From: Pseudomonas kairouanensis
GTDB lineage: Bacteria > Pseudomonadota > Gammaproteobacteria > Pseudomonadales > Pseudomonadaceae
DNA length: 64,000 bases
Assembly: GCF_004682055.1 (NCBI RefSeq)
Contig: NZ_QUZU01000001.1
Coordinates: 186,001 to 250,000, forward strand
Direction of reading: 5' to 3'
Shown: positions 19,132 through 31,521 of the stretch, in pieces
How positions within the stretch are numbered: position 1 is the stretch's first letter
Layout: the number at the start of each line of letters is the position of its first letter
Program-made: the position numbers and the translations under genes
Notes under the pieces: generated by a model
The model's database searches: none
Told to the model about the DNA's origin: nothing
What the model saw: only the letters and a program-made list of their open reading frames with translations

Positions 19132-20942
19132 CAGCGCGGTGTGTCTGGCAGGCGCTGGATATCGCCGCCAACGAACTTGGCCCATGGCAGCTGGCGATCA
19201 ACGCGCTGGTTGGTGTTGATACCGAGGCTGCCCGACAGGCCGTCAACGCGGGTATCCGGCAGTGCCTTGAGTTGACCCAGGCGTGGCGCCAGGCGGTAAG
19301 CGTCGACACCCATCGCGTACAGGCGGCCAAGGCTGCCATTGGCTTGCGGCCATTGCGCGGCAACCTGGTTGCGCAGCGGGTCGGTGGTGTTAAGCAGCCA
19401 AGGGGTTTCGCAGAACATCACGTTGGTCATGTCCAGGTACTGGTTCTTGTCACCGCTGGCACTGAACACATGGGACGTTGCATAAACAGGTACATCGCCG
19501 GCGTACTGGAAGTTCAGGGTGGGCTTGATCTGCTGGGCCAGTTGCGGGGTCACGGCCAGGAAGATGAACTCGATGTCCTGGCGACGCGACGGCTGTGCGG
19601 CGACGTCGGTGCCCACGGTACTTTGCAGGCTCTTGGCGCGGCCTTCGCTTTTACGCAGTTGGAACAGGTCGGCGATCTGCTGGGCCAGGGCAACTGGCTG
19701 GTCGACGTATTCGACGCCGACAACGGTGCCACCATTGGCTTCCCAATCCTGGCGGAAGGCTTTGTAGACGCGCTCGCCCCATTCGCCACGGGGTACCATC
19801 GCAGCGGCGCGGTGCAGGCCGTCGGCACGGGCGCGGCGCGACACTTCACGGGCTTCGTCTTCAGCGGCCAGGCCGAACTGGAACAGTTGCGCCGGGCTAC
19901 GGTCGGTTTCGCTGTAGTTCAGCGCCAGTGTCGTGATCGGCAGTTGTGGGCGCGCGGCCAGTTGTTTGACCAGGGGTTTTTCCAGCGGGCCGACGACCAG
20001 TTGCACGCCGGCGGCCTGGGCCTTGGCGTAGAAGTCATCCAGGGAGTTCAGGCGCGAGCTGTCATAGAACTCGATGACCGGCGGCTTCTGCCCGGCTTGT
20101 TCGGCCTGGTAGTGCGCAGCCATGAAGCCTTCGCGCAACGCCTTGCCCACGGAGGCCAGCGGGCCGTCCTGTGGCAACAGCACGGCGATCTTGTTCAGGG
20201 GCTGGCTGGCCAACTCCTTGAGCTTGGTCAGCGGCAATGGCAGCTGCACGGCGGCGGGGTGGCCTGGGTTTTGGGCGCGCCAGGTGTCGATGGCGGCCTG
20301 TTGTTGCTCAAGCGTACCGGCGCCCTTGACCGCCTGGGCCAGGGTGATCCAGCCGTCGAGCGTCGGGTTGCCGCTGGCTTGCAGCTGCTCGGCAGGCAAC
20401 GCTGCGATCAGCGCCCAGATGGCTTCGTGGTTGCTGGCGGCCGCATCGCCGGTAAGCAGTGGGGCCATGGCGACACGCTCGCGAGCGGCGGCCAGGGTCT
20501 GGCCATCGGCTTCATAGGCGCGGGCATGCACGCTGCCAGTACGGATCTGCTGGTCAGCCGGCAGGTCCTTGAGGCTTTGCAGGCTTGGGTGGTTCAAGGC
20601 GGCCAGGGCAGCCTTGGGCTGGTTGCGCGCCATGGCCAATTCCGCGGCCAGGGTGCTGGCAAACACTTGCGCGGCAGGCTTGAGGGCATCCAACGGTACT
20701 TGCGCAAGGATCTGCGACGAGCGGCCCGGATTGTTCTGCTTGTAGGCCATGTCTGCCGCACTCAGGCGCAACAGGGCGGCCTTTTCTGGCGTCTTGGCGG
20801 TTGTGGCCTGTTCGAGCAGTTGCTCGATACTGGCATCCGGGGTCCGTGGAAGTTCGCCAAGGCTGGACGAAGGCGAGCTGGCGCAAGCGGCCAACAGGGC
20901 AGCAAGGCAGAGGGCGGAGAGCAGCCGCAGGCAAGCGATCAT
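19131..20942 (-). CDS. lpoA: Penicillin-binding protein activator LpoA (LppC)
   Basis: A 603-residue outer-membrane lipoprotein that activates a class A penicillin-binding protein across the periplasm in the family's best-studied members. The lipobox LLAACASS gives an acylated Cys near residue 20. An N-terminal TPR-like helical domain (to about 280) is followed by a C-terminal periplasmic-binding-protein-like domain (IAVLLPQDGPLASVGKALREGF onward). ATG 20942 is chosen over an upstream TTG because AGGA lies about 10 bases before it. It is divergent from rsmI and heads the lpoA-yraN-gmhA-BON run. Confidence 0.9.
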
Positions 20943-21151
20943 GTAAGTGTTCCTGATACCGATCAAATTAGCGTGGAATTGTACCCAAGCACTGGCCCAG
21001 GCGCGATGTTACTGGCGTGAAACCGTCGATTTAGGTCGTGCAAATGTTGCTATTGGCGATCGGCGGCTGAAAAGGCATCGGCCGTGATGGCATATTTTCC
21101 AGGCTTCTACGCGTTACAATGCGGCTTTTGCCAACCATCGAGGTGTGCGTT

Positions 21152-22024
21152 TTGACTGCTCCAGGTCCTTTGAATTCCACTGCAGGCTCGCTTTTTGTCG
21201 TGGCGACGCCCATTGGCAACCTGGACGACATCAGTGCCCGGGCGCTGAAAGTGTTGCGCGACGTTAAATTGATCGCGGCCGAAGATACGCGTCATTCCCA
21301 ACGCTTGATGCAGCATTTTGGTATCAGTACGCCATTAGCCGCCTGCCACGAGCACAACGAGCGCGAGGAAGGCAGTCGCTTTATCGTGCGCCTGCTGGCC
21401 GGCGATGATGTGGCACTGATCTCCGATGCGGGCACGCCGTTGATTTCCGATCCGGGTTATCACCTGGTACGCCAAGCGCGGGCCGCTGGTATCAATGTAG
21501 TGCCAGTTCCGGGTGCGTGCGCACTGATCGCCGCACTATCGGCGGCAGGCCTGCCCTCCGACCGGTTCATCTTCGAGGGTTTCCTGCCGGCCAAGGCCGT
21601 GGGGCGTCGGGCGCGTCTTCAGGCTTTGAAGGAGGAGCCGCGCACGCTGATCTTCTATGAGGCCCCTCACCGTATCCTCGAATGCCTGCAGGACATGGAG
21701 TTGGTGTTCGGTGGTGAGCGCTTGGCCTTGCTGGCCCGCGAGTTGACCAAAACCTTCGAAACCCTCAAGGGTCTGCCCCTGGAAGAACTGCGCGCCTTTG
21801 TCGAAGGCGACAGCAACCAGCAGCGCGGCGAGTGCGTGGTGCTGGTGGCGGGCTGGACCGCGCCTGAAGATGAAGATGCCGTAGGCAGCGAGGCCATGCG
21901 CATCCTTGACCTGCTGCTCAAGGAAATGCCCCTCAAGCGCGCTGCGGCCCTGGCGGCGGAAATTACCGGTGTGCGCAAGAACCTGCTATATCAAGCGGCG
22001 CTTGATAAACAGAAAGATGAATAG
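21152..22024 (+). CDS. rsmI: 16S rRNA (cytidine1402-2'-O)-methyltransferase RsmI
   Basis: A 290-residue SAM-dependent methyltransferase of the tetrapyrrole-methylase fold, modifying C1402 in the decoding centre of 16S rRNA. Diagnostic segments are GSLFVVATPIGNLDDISARAL, AAEDTRHS, ISDAGTPLISDPGYHLV and PVPGACALIAALSAAGLP. A TTG start at 21152 is preferred because GAGGTG sits 6 bases upstream and the encoded protein then begins like its relatives (TAPGPLNST). It is divergent from lpoA, as in other pseudomonads, and rnpB follows. Confidence 0.92.
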   Translation: MTAPGPLNSTAGSLFVVATPIGNLDDISARALKVLRDVKLIAAEDTRHSQRLMQHFGISTPLAACHEHNEREEGSRFIVRLLAGDDVALISDAGTPLISDPGYHLVRQARAAGINVVPVPGACALIAALSAAGLPSDRFIFEGFLPAKAVGRRARLQALKEEPRTLIFYEAPHRILECLQDMELVFGGERLALLARELTKTFETLKGLPLEELRAFVEGDSNQQRGECVVLVAGWTAPEDEDAVGSEAMRILDLLLKEMPLKRAAALAAEITGVRKNLLYQAALDKQKDE

Positions 22025-22082
22025 TTCCGGGGTTAAACCGGTATTTCGTCTGAACGTGATGGCAATACTGCACTTTTAATAC

Positions 22083-22111
22083 TTGTCCTAAGTCCGCCGT
22101 GCCGTTAACCT
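22083..22111 (+). promoter_or_regulatory. Promoter of rnpB
   Basis: TTGTCC, 17 bases, TAACCT, with the RNA 5' end expected about 10 bases later. A GC-rich stretch (GCGCGGCGG) lies between the -10 box and the start, the discriminator type found at growth-rate-regulated stable RNA promoters. Confidence 0.65.
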
Positions 22112-22120
22112 GCGCGGCGG

Positions 22121-22475
22121 AGAGTCGATTGGACAGTCGCTGCCCTCTATGAAAATTAGGGGGGGGAGGAAAGTCCGGGCTCCATAGGGCGAAGTGCCAG
22201 GTAATGCCTGGGAGGCGTGAGCCTACGGAAAGTGCCACAGAAAATAACCGCCTAAGCATTTCGGTGCCGGTAAGGGTGAAAAGGTGCGGTAAGAGCGCAC
22301 CGCACGACTGGCAACAGTTCGTGGCTAGGTAAACCCCACTTGGAGCAAGACCAAATAGGGTCCCAAGGCGTGGCCCGCGCTGGGACCGGGTAGGTTGCTA
22401 AAGGTGTCCAGTGATGGCCATCGTAGACGAATGACTGTTCAAGACAGAACCCGGCTTACAGATCGACTCTCCACC
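22121..22475 (+). ncRNA. rnpB: RNase P RNA, bacterial class A
   Basis: Catalytic RNA that matures tRNA 5' ends. The ends pair as helix P1 (AGAGTCGAT with ATCGACTCT). Conserved core blocks are present: GAGGAAAGTCCGGGCTCC near the 5' end, the ACAGAAA-type block (CCACAGAAAATAACCGCC), GGTAAGGGTGAAAAGGTGCGG, and the 3' core TAGACGAATGACTGT...ACAGAACCCGGCTTA. A short T-run follows P1. The position between rsmI and mraZ is the usual one in pseudomonads. Confidence 0.97.
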
Positions 22476-22724
22476 TTTTTCCTTCTGTTCGAATCTCGAA
22501 CAGAAAACCGGTAGTAACGCAAGAATCCCTCCCTGCCGAATCATTGGCAGATGCATCTTCGTAATACCAAAAAAATCTTACTCTTAATAAATCACTTTAA
22601 CTTTAAGCCATAGCGCTTTGAGCTACTTGTGCTTGTTGGGCCCAAAACATCGCTGAACTCTGGTTTCTCCTCCGTTTACGCTCCTAAATCTCCGTTCTGT
22701 AAGGCTTTTCCTTGAATCCGCGCC

Positions 22725-22754
22725 TTGACGGTGTGGTGGGCGCATTCCTATAGT
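22725..22754 (+). promoter_or_regulatory. Promoter of the division and cell-wall (dcw) cluster
   Basis: TTGACG (22725-22730), an 18-base spacer and TATAGT (22749-22754). The predicted start falls at about 22761, exactly where the MraZ-box repeats begin. The rest of the gap from rnpB (22506-22724) holds nothing I recognise. Confidence 0.75.
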
Positions 22755-22760
22755 GTGCGC

Positions 22761-22786
22761 AAGTGGCGGAAAGTGGCACAAAGTGG
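22761..22786 (+). promoter_or_regulatory. MraZ operator, three direct repeats
   Basis: AAGTGG occurs at 22761, 22771 and 22781, giving TGGCG-N5-TGGCA-N5-TGGGT. MraZ is known to bind TGGGN direct repeats separated by 5 bases near its own promoter, so this is very probably the autoregulatory site of the dcw cluster. Confidence 0.8.
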
Positions 22787-22828
22787 GTTTTTTGAACGTA
22801 AAACGCTAAAATTTGGAGAAACGCATCT

Positions 22829-23284
22829 GTGTTTCGCGGAGCTAACGCTATCAGTCTCGATGCAAAAGGCCGTCTCGCCATGCCGAGCCGGTATCGTGAC
22901 GAGCTGATTTCGCGAAGCTCCGGGCAGTTAATCATCACCATTGATGCCGTTGATCCTTGTTTGTGTGTTTACCCCCTCGATGAGTGGGAGTTGATTGAAA
23001 CCAAGTTGCGCGCGCTGCCTTCATTGCGTGAAGAAAACCGCCGTTTGCAGCGTTTGCTGATCGGTAATGCCGTCGACCTTGAACTCGATGGCAGTGGTCG
23101 TTTCCTGGTGCCACCGCGTCTGCGCGAGTACGCCAAGCTCGACAAGCGCGCAATGCTGGTGGGCCAACTGAACAAGTTCCAATTGTGGGACGAAGATGCC
23201 TGGGATGCTGTTTCTGCAGCAGACCTGGCTGCTATTCAACAACCGGGCGCCATGCCTGATGAACTGCGTGATTTGATCCTGTGA
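22829..23284 (+). CDS. mraZ: Transcriptional regulator MraZ
   Basis: A 151-residue protein with two AbrB-like MraZ domains ([22 protein letters not shown] and [22 protein letters not shown]), which assemble into a ring that binds the repeats at 22761. It represses its own cluster in E. coli. A GTG start at 22829 is preceded by GGAG (22817-22820). Its stop overlaps the GTG start of rsmH. First gene of the 15-gene dcw run. Confidence 0.95.
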   Translation: MFRGANAISLDAKGRLAMPSRYRDELISRSSGQLIITIDAVDPCLCVYPLDEWELIETKLRALPSLREENRRLQRLLIGNAVDLELDGSGRFLVPPRLREYAKLDKRAMLVGQLNKFQLWDEDAWDAVSAADLAAIQQPGAMPDELRDLIL

Positions 23285-24224
23285 CTATTGATAGCGGCTT
23301 TAACCACATCACCGTACTGCTTGACGAAGCCGTTGAGGCTCTCGCCGTACGCGCGGATGGCTGCTATTTGGATGGCACTTTCGGCAGGGGCGGGCACAGT
23401 CGGTTGATACTTAGCCAGCTCGGGTCCGACGGTAAGCTCCTCGGGTTCGACAAAGACCCCCAAGCGATTGCCACCGGGCAAGCGCTAGCGGCCGAAGACG
23501 GCCGCTTTGTCGTTGTACAGCGCAGCTTTGCCGAGCTGGGTGCCGAAGTGGCCGAGCGCGGCATGGCGGGCAAGGTGGCCGGGGTTTTGCTCGACCTGGG
23601 CGTGTCTTCGCCACAGCTCGACGACCCGGAGCGCGGCTTCAGCTTCATGAACGACGGCCCCCTCGACATGCGCATGGACCCGACGCGCGGCATCAGCGCT
23701 GCCGAGTTCATCGCCACCGCTCCCCACGAAGAAATCACCCGCGTATTCAAGGAATACGGTGAAGAGCGCTTTGCCGGCCGCATGGCCCGCGCTGTGGTCG
23801 AACGCCGTGAAATCCAGCCGTTCGAGCGCACCGCCGACCTGGCCGAAGTGCTGAAAGTCGCCAACCCTGCCTGGGAAAAGGGCAAGAACCCGGCCACCCG
23901 TGCGTTCCAGGGCTTGCGCATTCACGTCAATAACGAATTGGGCGACCTGGAGGCGGGCCTCGAAGCCGCCCTGGACGCACTGGAAGTGGGTGGTCGCCTG
24001 GTGGTGATCAGCTTCCACTCCCTGGAAGACCGCATCGTCAAACTGTTCATGCGCCGTCTGGTCAAGGGCGAGTCCGACAACCTGCCGCGCAACCTGCCGG
24101 TACGTTTCGAAGCCTTTGTGCCGAAAATCAAAATCCATGGCAAAGCGCAGTTCGCTTCCGAAGCCGAACTCAAGGCCAACCCACGTTCCCGCAGCGCCGT
24201 CATGCGTGTCGCGGAGAAGTTGCG

Positions 24225-24228
<4 letters not shown>
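23281..24228 (+). CDS. rsmH: 16S rRNA (cytosine1402-N4)-methyltransferase RsmH
   Basis: A 315-residue SAM-dependent methyltransferase (formerly MraW) that modifies C1402 N4, the same nucleotide whose ribose is methylated by RsmI encoded 1.3 kb upstream. Motifs include [48 protein letters not shown] and the C-terminal [15 protein letters not shown]. Starts with GTG overlapping the mraZ stop; its own stop overlaps the ftsL start. Confidence 0.95.
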
Positions 24229-26259
<2,031 letters not shown>

Positions 26260-26260
<1 letters not shown>

Positions 26261-27723
26261 TGTCTCTTAGCCTGAACAAGATTTTCGCCCACGCTGGCCG
26301 CGATCTGCTGATTCGTGAGTTGAGCCTGGACAGCCGCAATGTGCGCGCCGGTGACCTGTTCCTGGCGGTGCCTGGCGGCAAATACGATGGTCGCGAGCAC
26401 ATTGCCGACGCCTTGCAGCGCGGCGCTGCGGCCGTGGCGTATGAAGTGGAAGGCGCCACCGTGCTGCCGATCACCGATGTGCCGCTGATTCCGGTCAAGG
26501 GCTTGGCCAAGCAGTTGTCGGATATTGCCGGGCGCTTCTATGGCGACCCGAGCCGTCACCTCAACCTGGTAGGCGTCACCGGCACCAACGGCAAGACCAG
26601 CGTGACCCAATTGGTCGCCCAGGCCCTTGACCTGCTGGGCCAGCACTGCGGCATCGTCGGCACCCTAGGCACCGGCTTCTATGGCGCGCTGCAAAGCGGC
26701 CTGCACACCACGCCGAACCCAATTGCCGTGCAAGCGACCCTGGCCGACCTGAAAAAGGCCGGAGCCAAGGCGGTTGCCATGGAAGTGTCGTCCCACGGCC
26801 TGGACCAGGGGCGTGTGACCGCCCTGGCGTTTGATGTGGCGGTGATGACCAACCTGTCCCGCGACCACCTGGACTACCACGGCACCATGGAGGCTTACGC
26901 GGCTGCCAAGGCCAAGCTGTTTGCCTGGAGTGACTTGAAGTGCCGGGTGGTGAACCTGGACGACGAATTCGGCCGCCAACTGGCCGCCGAAGAGCGCGAG
27001 TCACGCCTGATCAGCTACAGCCTTCAGGATTCCAGCGCGTACCTGTATTGCCGCGAAGCCCAGTTCAACGACGAAGGCGTGCGCGCCACACTGGTGACGC
27101 CACAAGGCGAACATCACCTGCGTAGCACCTTGCTCGGGCGTTTCAACCTGAGCAACGTCCTCGCCGCCATCGGCGCGTTGCTTGGCCTGGATTACGCGCT
27201 CGACGAAATTCTTAAAGTGCTGCCCAAACTCGAAGGCCCGGCCGGTCGCATGCAGCGCCTGGGCGGCGGCAAGCAGCCGCTGGTGGTGGTCGATTACGCC
27301 CACACCCCGGATGCCCTGGAAAAAGTCCTCGAAGCCCTGCGCCCACATGCCAAGGGCAAGTTGCTCTGCCTGTTCGGCTGCGGCGGCGACCGTGATCGCG
27401 GCAAGCGTCCGTTGATGGCCGAGATCGTCGAGCGCTTGGCCGACGGCGTGCTCGTCACCGACGACAACCCGCGCAGCGAAGACCCGAGCCAGATTTTCGA
27501 TGACATCCGCGTAGGCTTCAAAGATGCGTCCAAGGCCACCTTCGTTGCGGGTCGTGGTGCAGCCATCGCCCAATTGATCGCCAGCGCCAGTGCTGACGAC
27601 GTGGTAGTGCTGGCCGGTAAAGGCCACGAGGACTACCAGGAAATCAACGGCGAGCGCCATGCCTTCTCCGACTTGGTCGAGGCCGATCACGCCTTGACCG
27701 CCTGGGAGGTCGCCCATGCTTAA
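26260..27723 (+). CDS. murE: UDP-N-acetylmuramoyl-tripeptide synthetase (meso-DAP ligase) MurE
   Basis: A 487-residue cytoplasmic Mur ligase adding meso-diaminopimelate to UDP-MurNAc-L-Ala-D-Glu. The ATP loop TGTNGKT covers about 107-113. The DNPR motif (TDDNPRSEDP) that selects meso-DAP over lysine is present, fitting Gram-negative peptidoglycan. It shares its first base with the ftsI stop and overlaps murF by 8 bases. Confidence 0.95.
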
Positions 27724-29086
27724 AGCGATGAAATTCAGCGAGCTGACCCAGGCCCTGTCGGCCCGTGTGCTGTCGAGCGATTGCAGCTTCGACGGTGTCA
27801 GTATCGATAGCCGCAACATCAAGCCAGGGCAGTTGTTCGTTGCCTTGGCCGGCCCGCGCTTCGATGGTCACGACTACCTCAATGACGTCGCCGCCAAAGG
27901 TGCCGTCGGCGCGCTGGTGCAACGTGAAGTCGCAGATTCCACCTTGCCGCAGTTGCTGGTGGCCGATACCCGCTTGGCCCTGGGCCAGTTGGGTGCGTTG
28001 AACCGTGCTGCTTTCGACAAGCCAGTTGCAGCCATCACCGGCTCCAGCGGCAAAACCACGGTCAAGGAACTGCTGGCCGGCATCTTGCGCACGCGCGGGC
28101 CGGTCCTGGCCACCCGTGGCAACCTGAACAATGATTTCGGCGCACCGCTGACCCTGCTAGAACTGGCCCCGGAACACACGGCGGCGGTGATCGAGCTGGG
28201 GGCCTCGCGCGTCGGCGAAATCGCCTACACCGTGGCGTTGACCAAGCCCCACGTCGTCATTATCAATAACGCCGGTACCGCCCATGTCGGCGAGTTCGGC
28301 GGCCCGGAAAAAATCGTCGAAGCCAAGGGCGAAATCCTCGAAGGCCTGGATGCCTCGGGCACTGCTGTATTGAATCTGGACGACAAGGCCTTCGAGACCT
28401 GGCGTGTACGTGCCGCCGGGCGCAAGGTGCTGACGTTTGCCGTGCTCAACGCGGCGGCTGATTTCCATGCCTCCAATATCACCGTCGATGCCCGTGGCTG
28501 CCCGTCGTTTACCTTGCATACCCCGCAAGGCAGCGAGCATGTGCAGTTGAACCTGCTGGGCAACCATAACGTGGCCAATGCCCTGGCCGCTGCGGCTGCG
28601 GCGTACGCCCTGGGCGTGTCGCTGTTCGGTATCGCCACTGGCCTGGGCGCGGTGCAGCCGGTCAAGGGCCGTACCGTGGCGCAGTTGGCTACTAACGGCA
28701 TGCGTGTGATCGATGACACCTACAACGCCAACCCGTCCTCCATCAATGCCGCTGTCGACCTGCTCAAAACCTTTGCCGGGCGCAAGGTGCTGGTGCTGGG
28801 TGATATCGGCGAGTTGGGCGACTGGGCAGAACAGGGCCACCGCGAAGTCGGTGCCTATGCCGCTGGCAAAGTCGATGCACTTTACGCCGTGGGTACGAAC
28901 ATGGCCCACGCCGTTGATGCCTTCGGCCTGGGGGCGCGCCATTTTTCGACCCAGGCCGAGCTGATCCAGGCGCTGACTGCGGCTGAACAAGACAAAAACA
29001 CAACCATTTTGATCAAGGGATCGCGCAGCGCGGTGATGGAAAACGTCGTCGCGGCCTTGTGCGGTTCAAGTACGGAGAAACATTAA
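27716..29086 (+). CDS. murF: UDP-N-acetylmuramoyl-tripeptide--D-alanyl-D-alanine ligase MurF
   Basis: A 456-residue Mur ligase completing the pentapeptide. ATP loop TGSSGKTT at about 108-115, followed by the typical [13 protein letters not shown] segment that precedes the carbamylated-lysine region. A start five codons further in (MKFSELTQ) is also possible. It overlaps murE and ends at the first base of the mraY start codon. Confidence 0.94.
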   Translation: MLKAMKFSELTQALSARVLSSDCSFDGVSIDSRNIKPGQLFVALAGPRFDGHDYLNDVAAKGAVGALVQREVADSTLPQLLVADTRLALGQLGALNRAAFDKPVAAITGSSGKTTVKELLAGILRTRGPVLATRGNLNNDFGAPLTLLELAPEHTAAVIELGASRVGEIAYTVALTKPHVVIINNAGTAHVGEFGGPEKIVEAKGEILEGLDASGTAVLNLDDKAFETWRVRAAGRKVLTFAVLNAAADFHASNITVDARGCPSFTLHTPQGSEHVQLNLLGNHNVANALAAAAAAYALGVSLFGIATGLGAVQPVKGRTVAQLATNGMRVIDDTYNANPSSINAAVDLLKTFAGRKVLVLGDIGELGDWAEQGHREVGAYAAGKVDALYAVGTNMAHAVDAFGLGARHFSTQAELIQALTAAEQDKNTTILIKGSRSAVMENVVAALCGSSTEKH

Positions 29087-30168
29087 TGCTGCTGCTGCTG
29101 GCTGAGTATCTGCAACAGTTCCACAAAGGCTTCGCGGTCTTTCAGTACCTGACCCTGCGCGGGATTTTGGGTGTGCTGACCGCGCTGTCTCTGTCGCTGT
29201 TTCTGGGGCCGTGGATGATCCGCACCCTGCAGAACCTGCAAATTGGTCAATCGGTTCGTAATGACGGCCCGCAGTCGCACCTGTCCAAATCCGGCACCCC
29301 GACCATGGGCGGCGCGCTGATCCTGTCGTCCATCGGCATCAGCACCTTGCTCTGGGCCGACCTGCACAACCGCTACGTGTGGACGGTGCTGCTGGTGACC
29401 CTGTTGTTCGGCGCCATTGGCTGGGTGGATGACTACCGCAAGGTGATCGAAAAGAATTCGAAAGGCCTGCCAAGCCGCTGGAAGTATTTCTGGCAATCGG
29501 TGTTTGGCCTGGGCGCAGCGGTGTTCCTGTTCATGACCGCCCCAAGTGCGGTGGAAACCACCCTGATCATCCCGATGCTCAAGGACGCCAGCATTCCCCT
29601 GGGCGTCGGCTTCGTGGTGCTGACCTATTTCGTGATCGTCGGCTCCAGCAACGCGGTGAACCTCACCGACGGCCTCGACGGCCTGGCGATCATGCCGACG
29701 GTGATGGTGGGCGGTGCACTGGGCATCTTCTGCTACCTGTCGGGTAACGTGAAGTTCGCTGAATACCTGCTGATCCCTTATGTACCGGGTGCAGGTGAAC
29801 TGATTGTGTTCTGTGGCGCACTGATCGGTGCCGGCCTGGGCTTCCTGTGGTTCAACACCTATCCGGCACAAGTGTTCATGGGTGACGTCGGCGCACTGGC
29901 GCTGGGCGCGGCCCTGGGCACCATCGCCGTGATCGTTCGCCAGGAAATCGTGCTGTTCATCATGGGCGGTGTGTTCGTGATGGAAACCCTGTCGGTGGTC
30001 ATCCAGGTGGCCTCCTTCAAATTGACCGGGCGTCGTGTGTTCCGCATGGCGCCGATTCACCACCACTTTGAACTCAAGGGCTGGCCCGAGCCGCGTGTGA
30101 TCGTCCGTTTCTGGATCATCACCGTGATTCTGGTACTGGTCGGCCTTGCCACCCTGAAACTGAGGTAG
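29086..30168 (+). CDS. mraY: Phospho-N-acetylmuramoyl-pentapeptide-transferase MraY
   Basis: A 360-residue polytopic inner-membrane enzyme making lipid I from UDP-MurNAc-pentapeptide and undecaprenyl phosphate. About ten membrane helices are visible. Catalytic loops include GWVDDYRK (Asp pair), [13 protein letters not shown], and the MAPIHHHFE histidine cluster near the C-terminus. GGAG is 9 bases upstream of the ATG. Confidence 0.95.
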   Translation: MLLLLAEYLQQFHKGFAVFQYLTLRGILGVLTALSLSLFLGPWMIRTLQNLQIGQSVRNDGPQSHLSKSGTPTMGGALILSSIGISTLLWADLHNRYVWTVLLVTLLFGAIGWVDDYRKVIEKNSKGLPSRWKYFWQSVFGLGAAVFLFMTAPSAVETTLIIPMLKDASIPLGVGFVVLTYFVIVGSSNAVNLTDGLDGLAIMPTVMVGGALGIFCYLSGNVKFAEYLLIPYVPGAGELIVFCGALIGAGLGFLWFNTYPAQVFMGDVGALALGAALGTIAVIVRQEIVLFIMGGVFVMETLSVVIQVASFKLTGRRVFRMAPIHHHFELKGWPEPRVIVRFWIITVILVLVGLATLKLR

Positions 30169-30174
30169 AAACGA

Positions 30175-31521
30175 GTGTCCCTGATCGCTTCAGACCACTT
30201 CCGCATCGTTGTCGGCCTCGGCAAGAGCGGCATGTCCCTGGTTCGCTTCCTGGCGAGCCGGGGCAAGCCGTTTGCCGTGGCCGACACGCGGGAAAATCCA
30301 CCGGAGCTGGTCACGCTGCGCCGTGACTACCCGCACGTGGAAGTGCGTTGTGGCGAGCTGGATGTCGAGTTTCTGTGCCGCGCCGATGAGCTCTACGTGA
30401 GCCCCGGCCTGGCGTTGGCAACACCGGCCCTGCAAGCGGCGGCGGCCCGTGGCGTGAAACTGTCTGGCGATATCGACCTGTTCGCGCGTAACGCGAAGGC
30501 GCCAATCGTGGCCATCAGTGGCTCCAACGCAAAAAGCACCGTGACCACCCTGGTGGGCGAAATGGCGGCTGCAGCCGGCAAGCGTGTGGCCGTGGGTGGC
30601 AACCTGGGTGTGCCTGCGCTGGACCTGCTCAGCGACGACGTCGAGCTGTACGTGATGGAGCTGTCGAGCTTTCAACTGGAAACCACCCACGACCTCGGCG
30701 CTGAAGTGGCCACCGTGCTGAACGTGAGTGAAGACCACATGGACCGCTACAGCGGCCTGCCGGCCTACCACCTGGCCAAGCACCGGATTTTCCGCGGCGC
30801 CAAGCAATTTGTGGTCAACCGCCAGGATGCCCTGAGCCGTCCGCTGATGGGCGAGGGCATGCCCTGCTGGACCTTTGGCCTGGGCAAACCCGACTTCAAA
30901 GCCTTCGGCATTCGTGAAGAGAACGGCGAGAAATACCTGGCCTTCGAATTCCAGAACCTGATGCCGGTGCGCGAGCTGAAAATCCGTGGCGCCCATAACC
31001 AGTCCAATGCCCTGGCGGCCCTGGCACTGGGGCACGCGGTTGGCCTGCCGTTCGACGCCATGCTGTCGGCCCTGCGTTCGTTCGGTGGCCTTGAGCATCG
31101 CTGCCAGTGGGTACGCGACCTCGACGGCGTCAGCTATTACAACGATTCCAAGGCCACGAACGTCGGTGCGGCCCTGGCTGCCATCGAAGGCCTGGGTGCC
31201 GATATCGACGGCAAGCTGGTACTCATCGCCGGTGGCGATGGCAAAGGCGCCGACTTCAAGGACCTCAAAGGCCCGGCGGCCGAGCATTGCCGCGCCGTGG
31301 TGCTGATGGGCCGCGACTCCGACTTGATCGCCGCCGCCCTGGGTGACGCCGTGCCGCAAGTGCGCGCCACCTCCCTGGACGACGCCATTGCCCAGTGCAA
31401 GGCCCTGGCCCAGCCGGGTGACGCGGTGCTGCTGTCGCCGGCGTGCGCCAGTTTCGACATGTTCAAGAACTACGAAGAGCGCGGCCAGTTGTTCGCCCGT
31501 GCCGTGGAGGCGTTGGTATGA
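30175..31521 (+). CDS. murD: UDP-N-acetylmuramoylalanine--D-glutamate ligase MurD
   Basis: A 448-residue Mur ligase adding D-glutamate. The N-terminal Rossmann segment VVGLGKSGMSLVRFL binds UDP. The ATP loop reads GSNAKST (116-122), with Ala where most Mur ligases have Gly, a variant usual in pseudomonad MurD as far as I recall. Starts with GTG after GAGG; the stop overlaps the ftsW start (ATGA). Confidence 0.95.
   Translation: MSLIASDHFRIVVGLGKSGMSLVRFLASRGKPFAVADTRENPPELVTLRRDYPHVEVRCGELDVEFLCRADELYVSPGLALATPALQAAAARGVKLSGDIDLFARNAKAPIVAISGSNAKSTVTTLVGEMAAAAGKRVAVGGNLGVPALDLLSDDVELYVMELSSFQLETTHDLGAEVATVLNVSEDHMDRYSGLPAYHLAKHRIFRGAKQFVVNRQDALSRPLMGEGMPCWTFGLGKPDFKAFGIREENGEKYLAFEFQNLMPVRELKIRGAHNQSNALAALALGHAVGLPFDAMLSALRSFGGLEHRCQWVRDLDGVSYYNDSKATNVGAALAAIEGLGADIDGKLVLIAGGDGKGADFKDLKGPAAEHCRAVVLMGRDSDLIAAALGDAVPQVRATSLDDAIAQCKALAQPGDAVLLSPACASFDMFKNYEERGQLFARAVEALV

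Noticed and set aside
22483..22505. Perfect 10-bp hairpin TTCTGTTCGA/TCGAACAGAA just after rnpB, considered as terminator
   Set aside because: No T-run follows on either strand. The RNase P RNA already has a T-run directly after helix P1. It may still be a processing or regulatory structure.
30520..30540. Ala in place of Gly in the MurD ATP loop (GSNAKST) as a sign of a damaged enzyme
   Set aside because: The rest of the enzyme is intact, the gene is essential and single, and this variant is, as far as I recall, normal for pseudomonad MurD.
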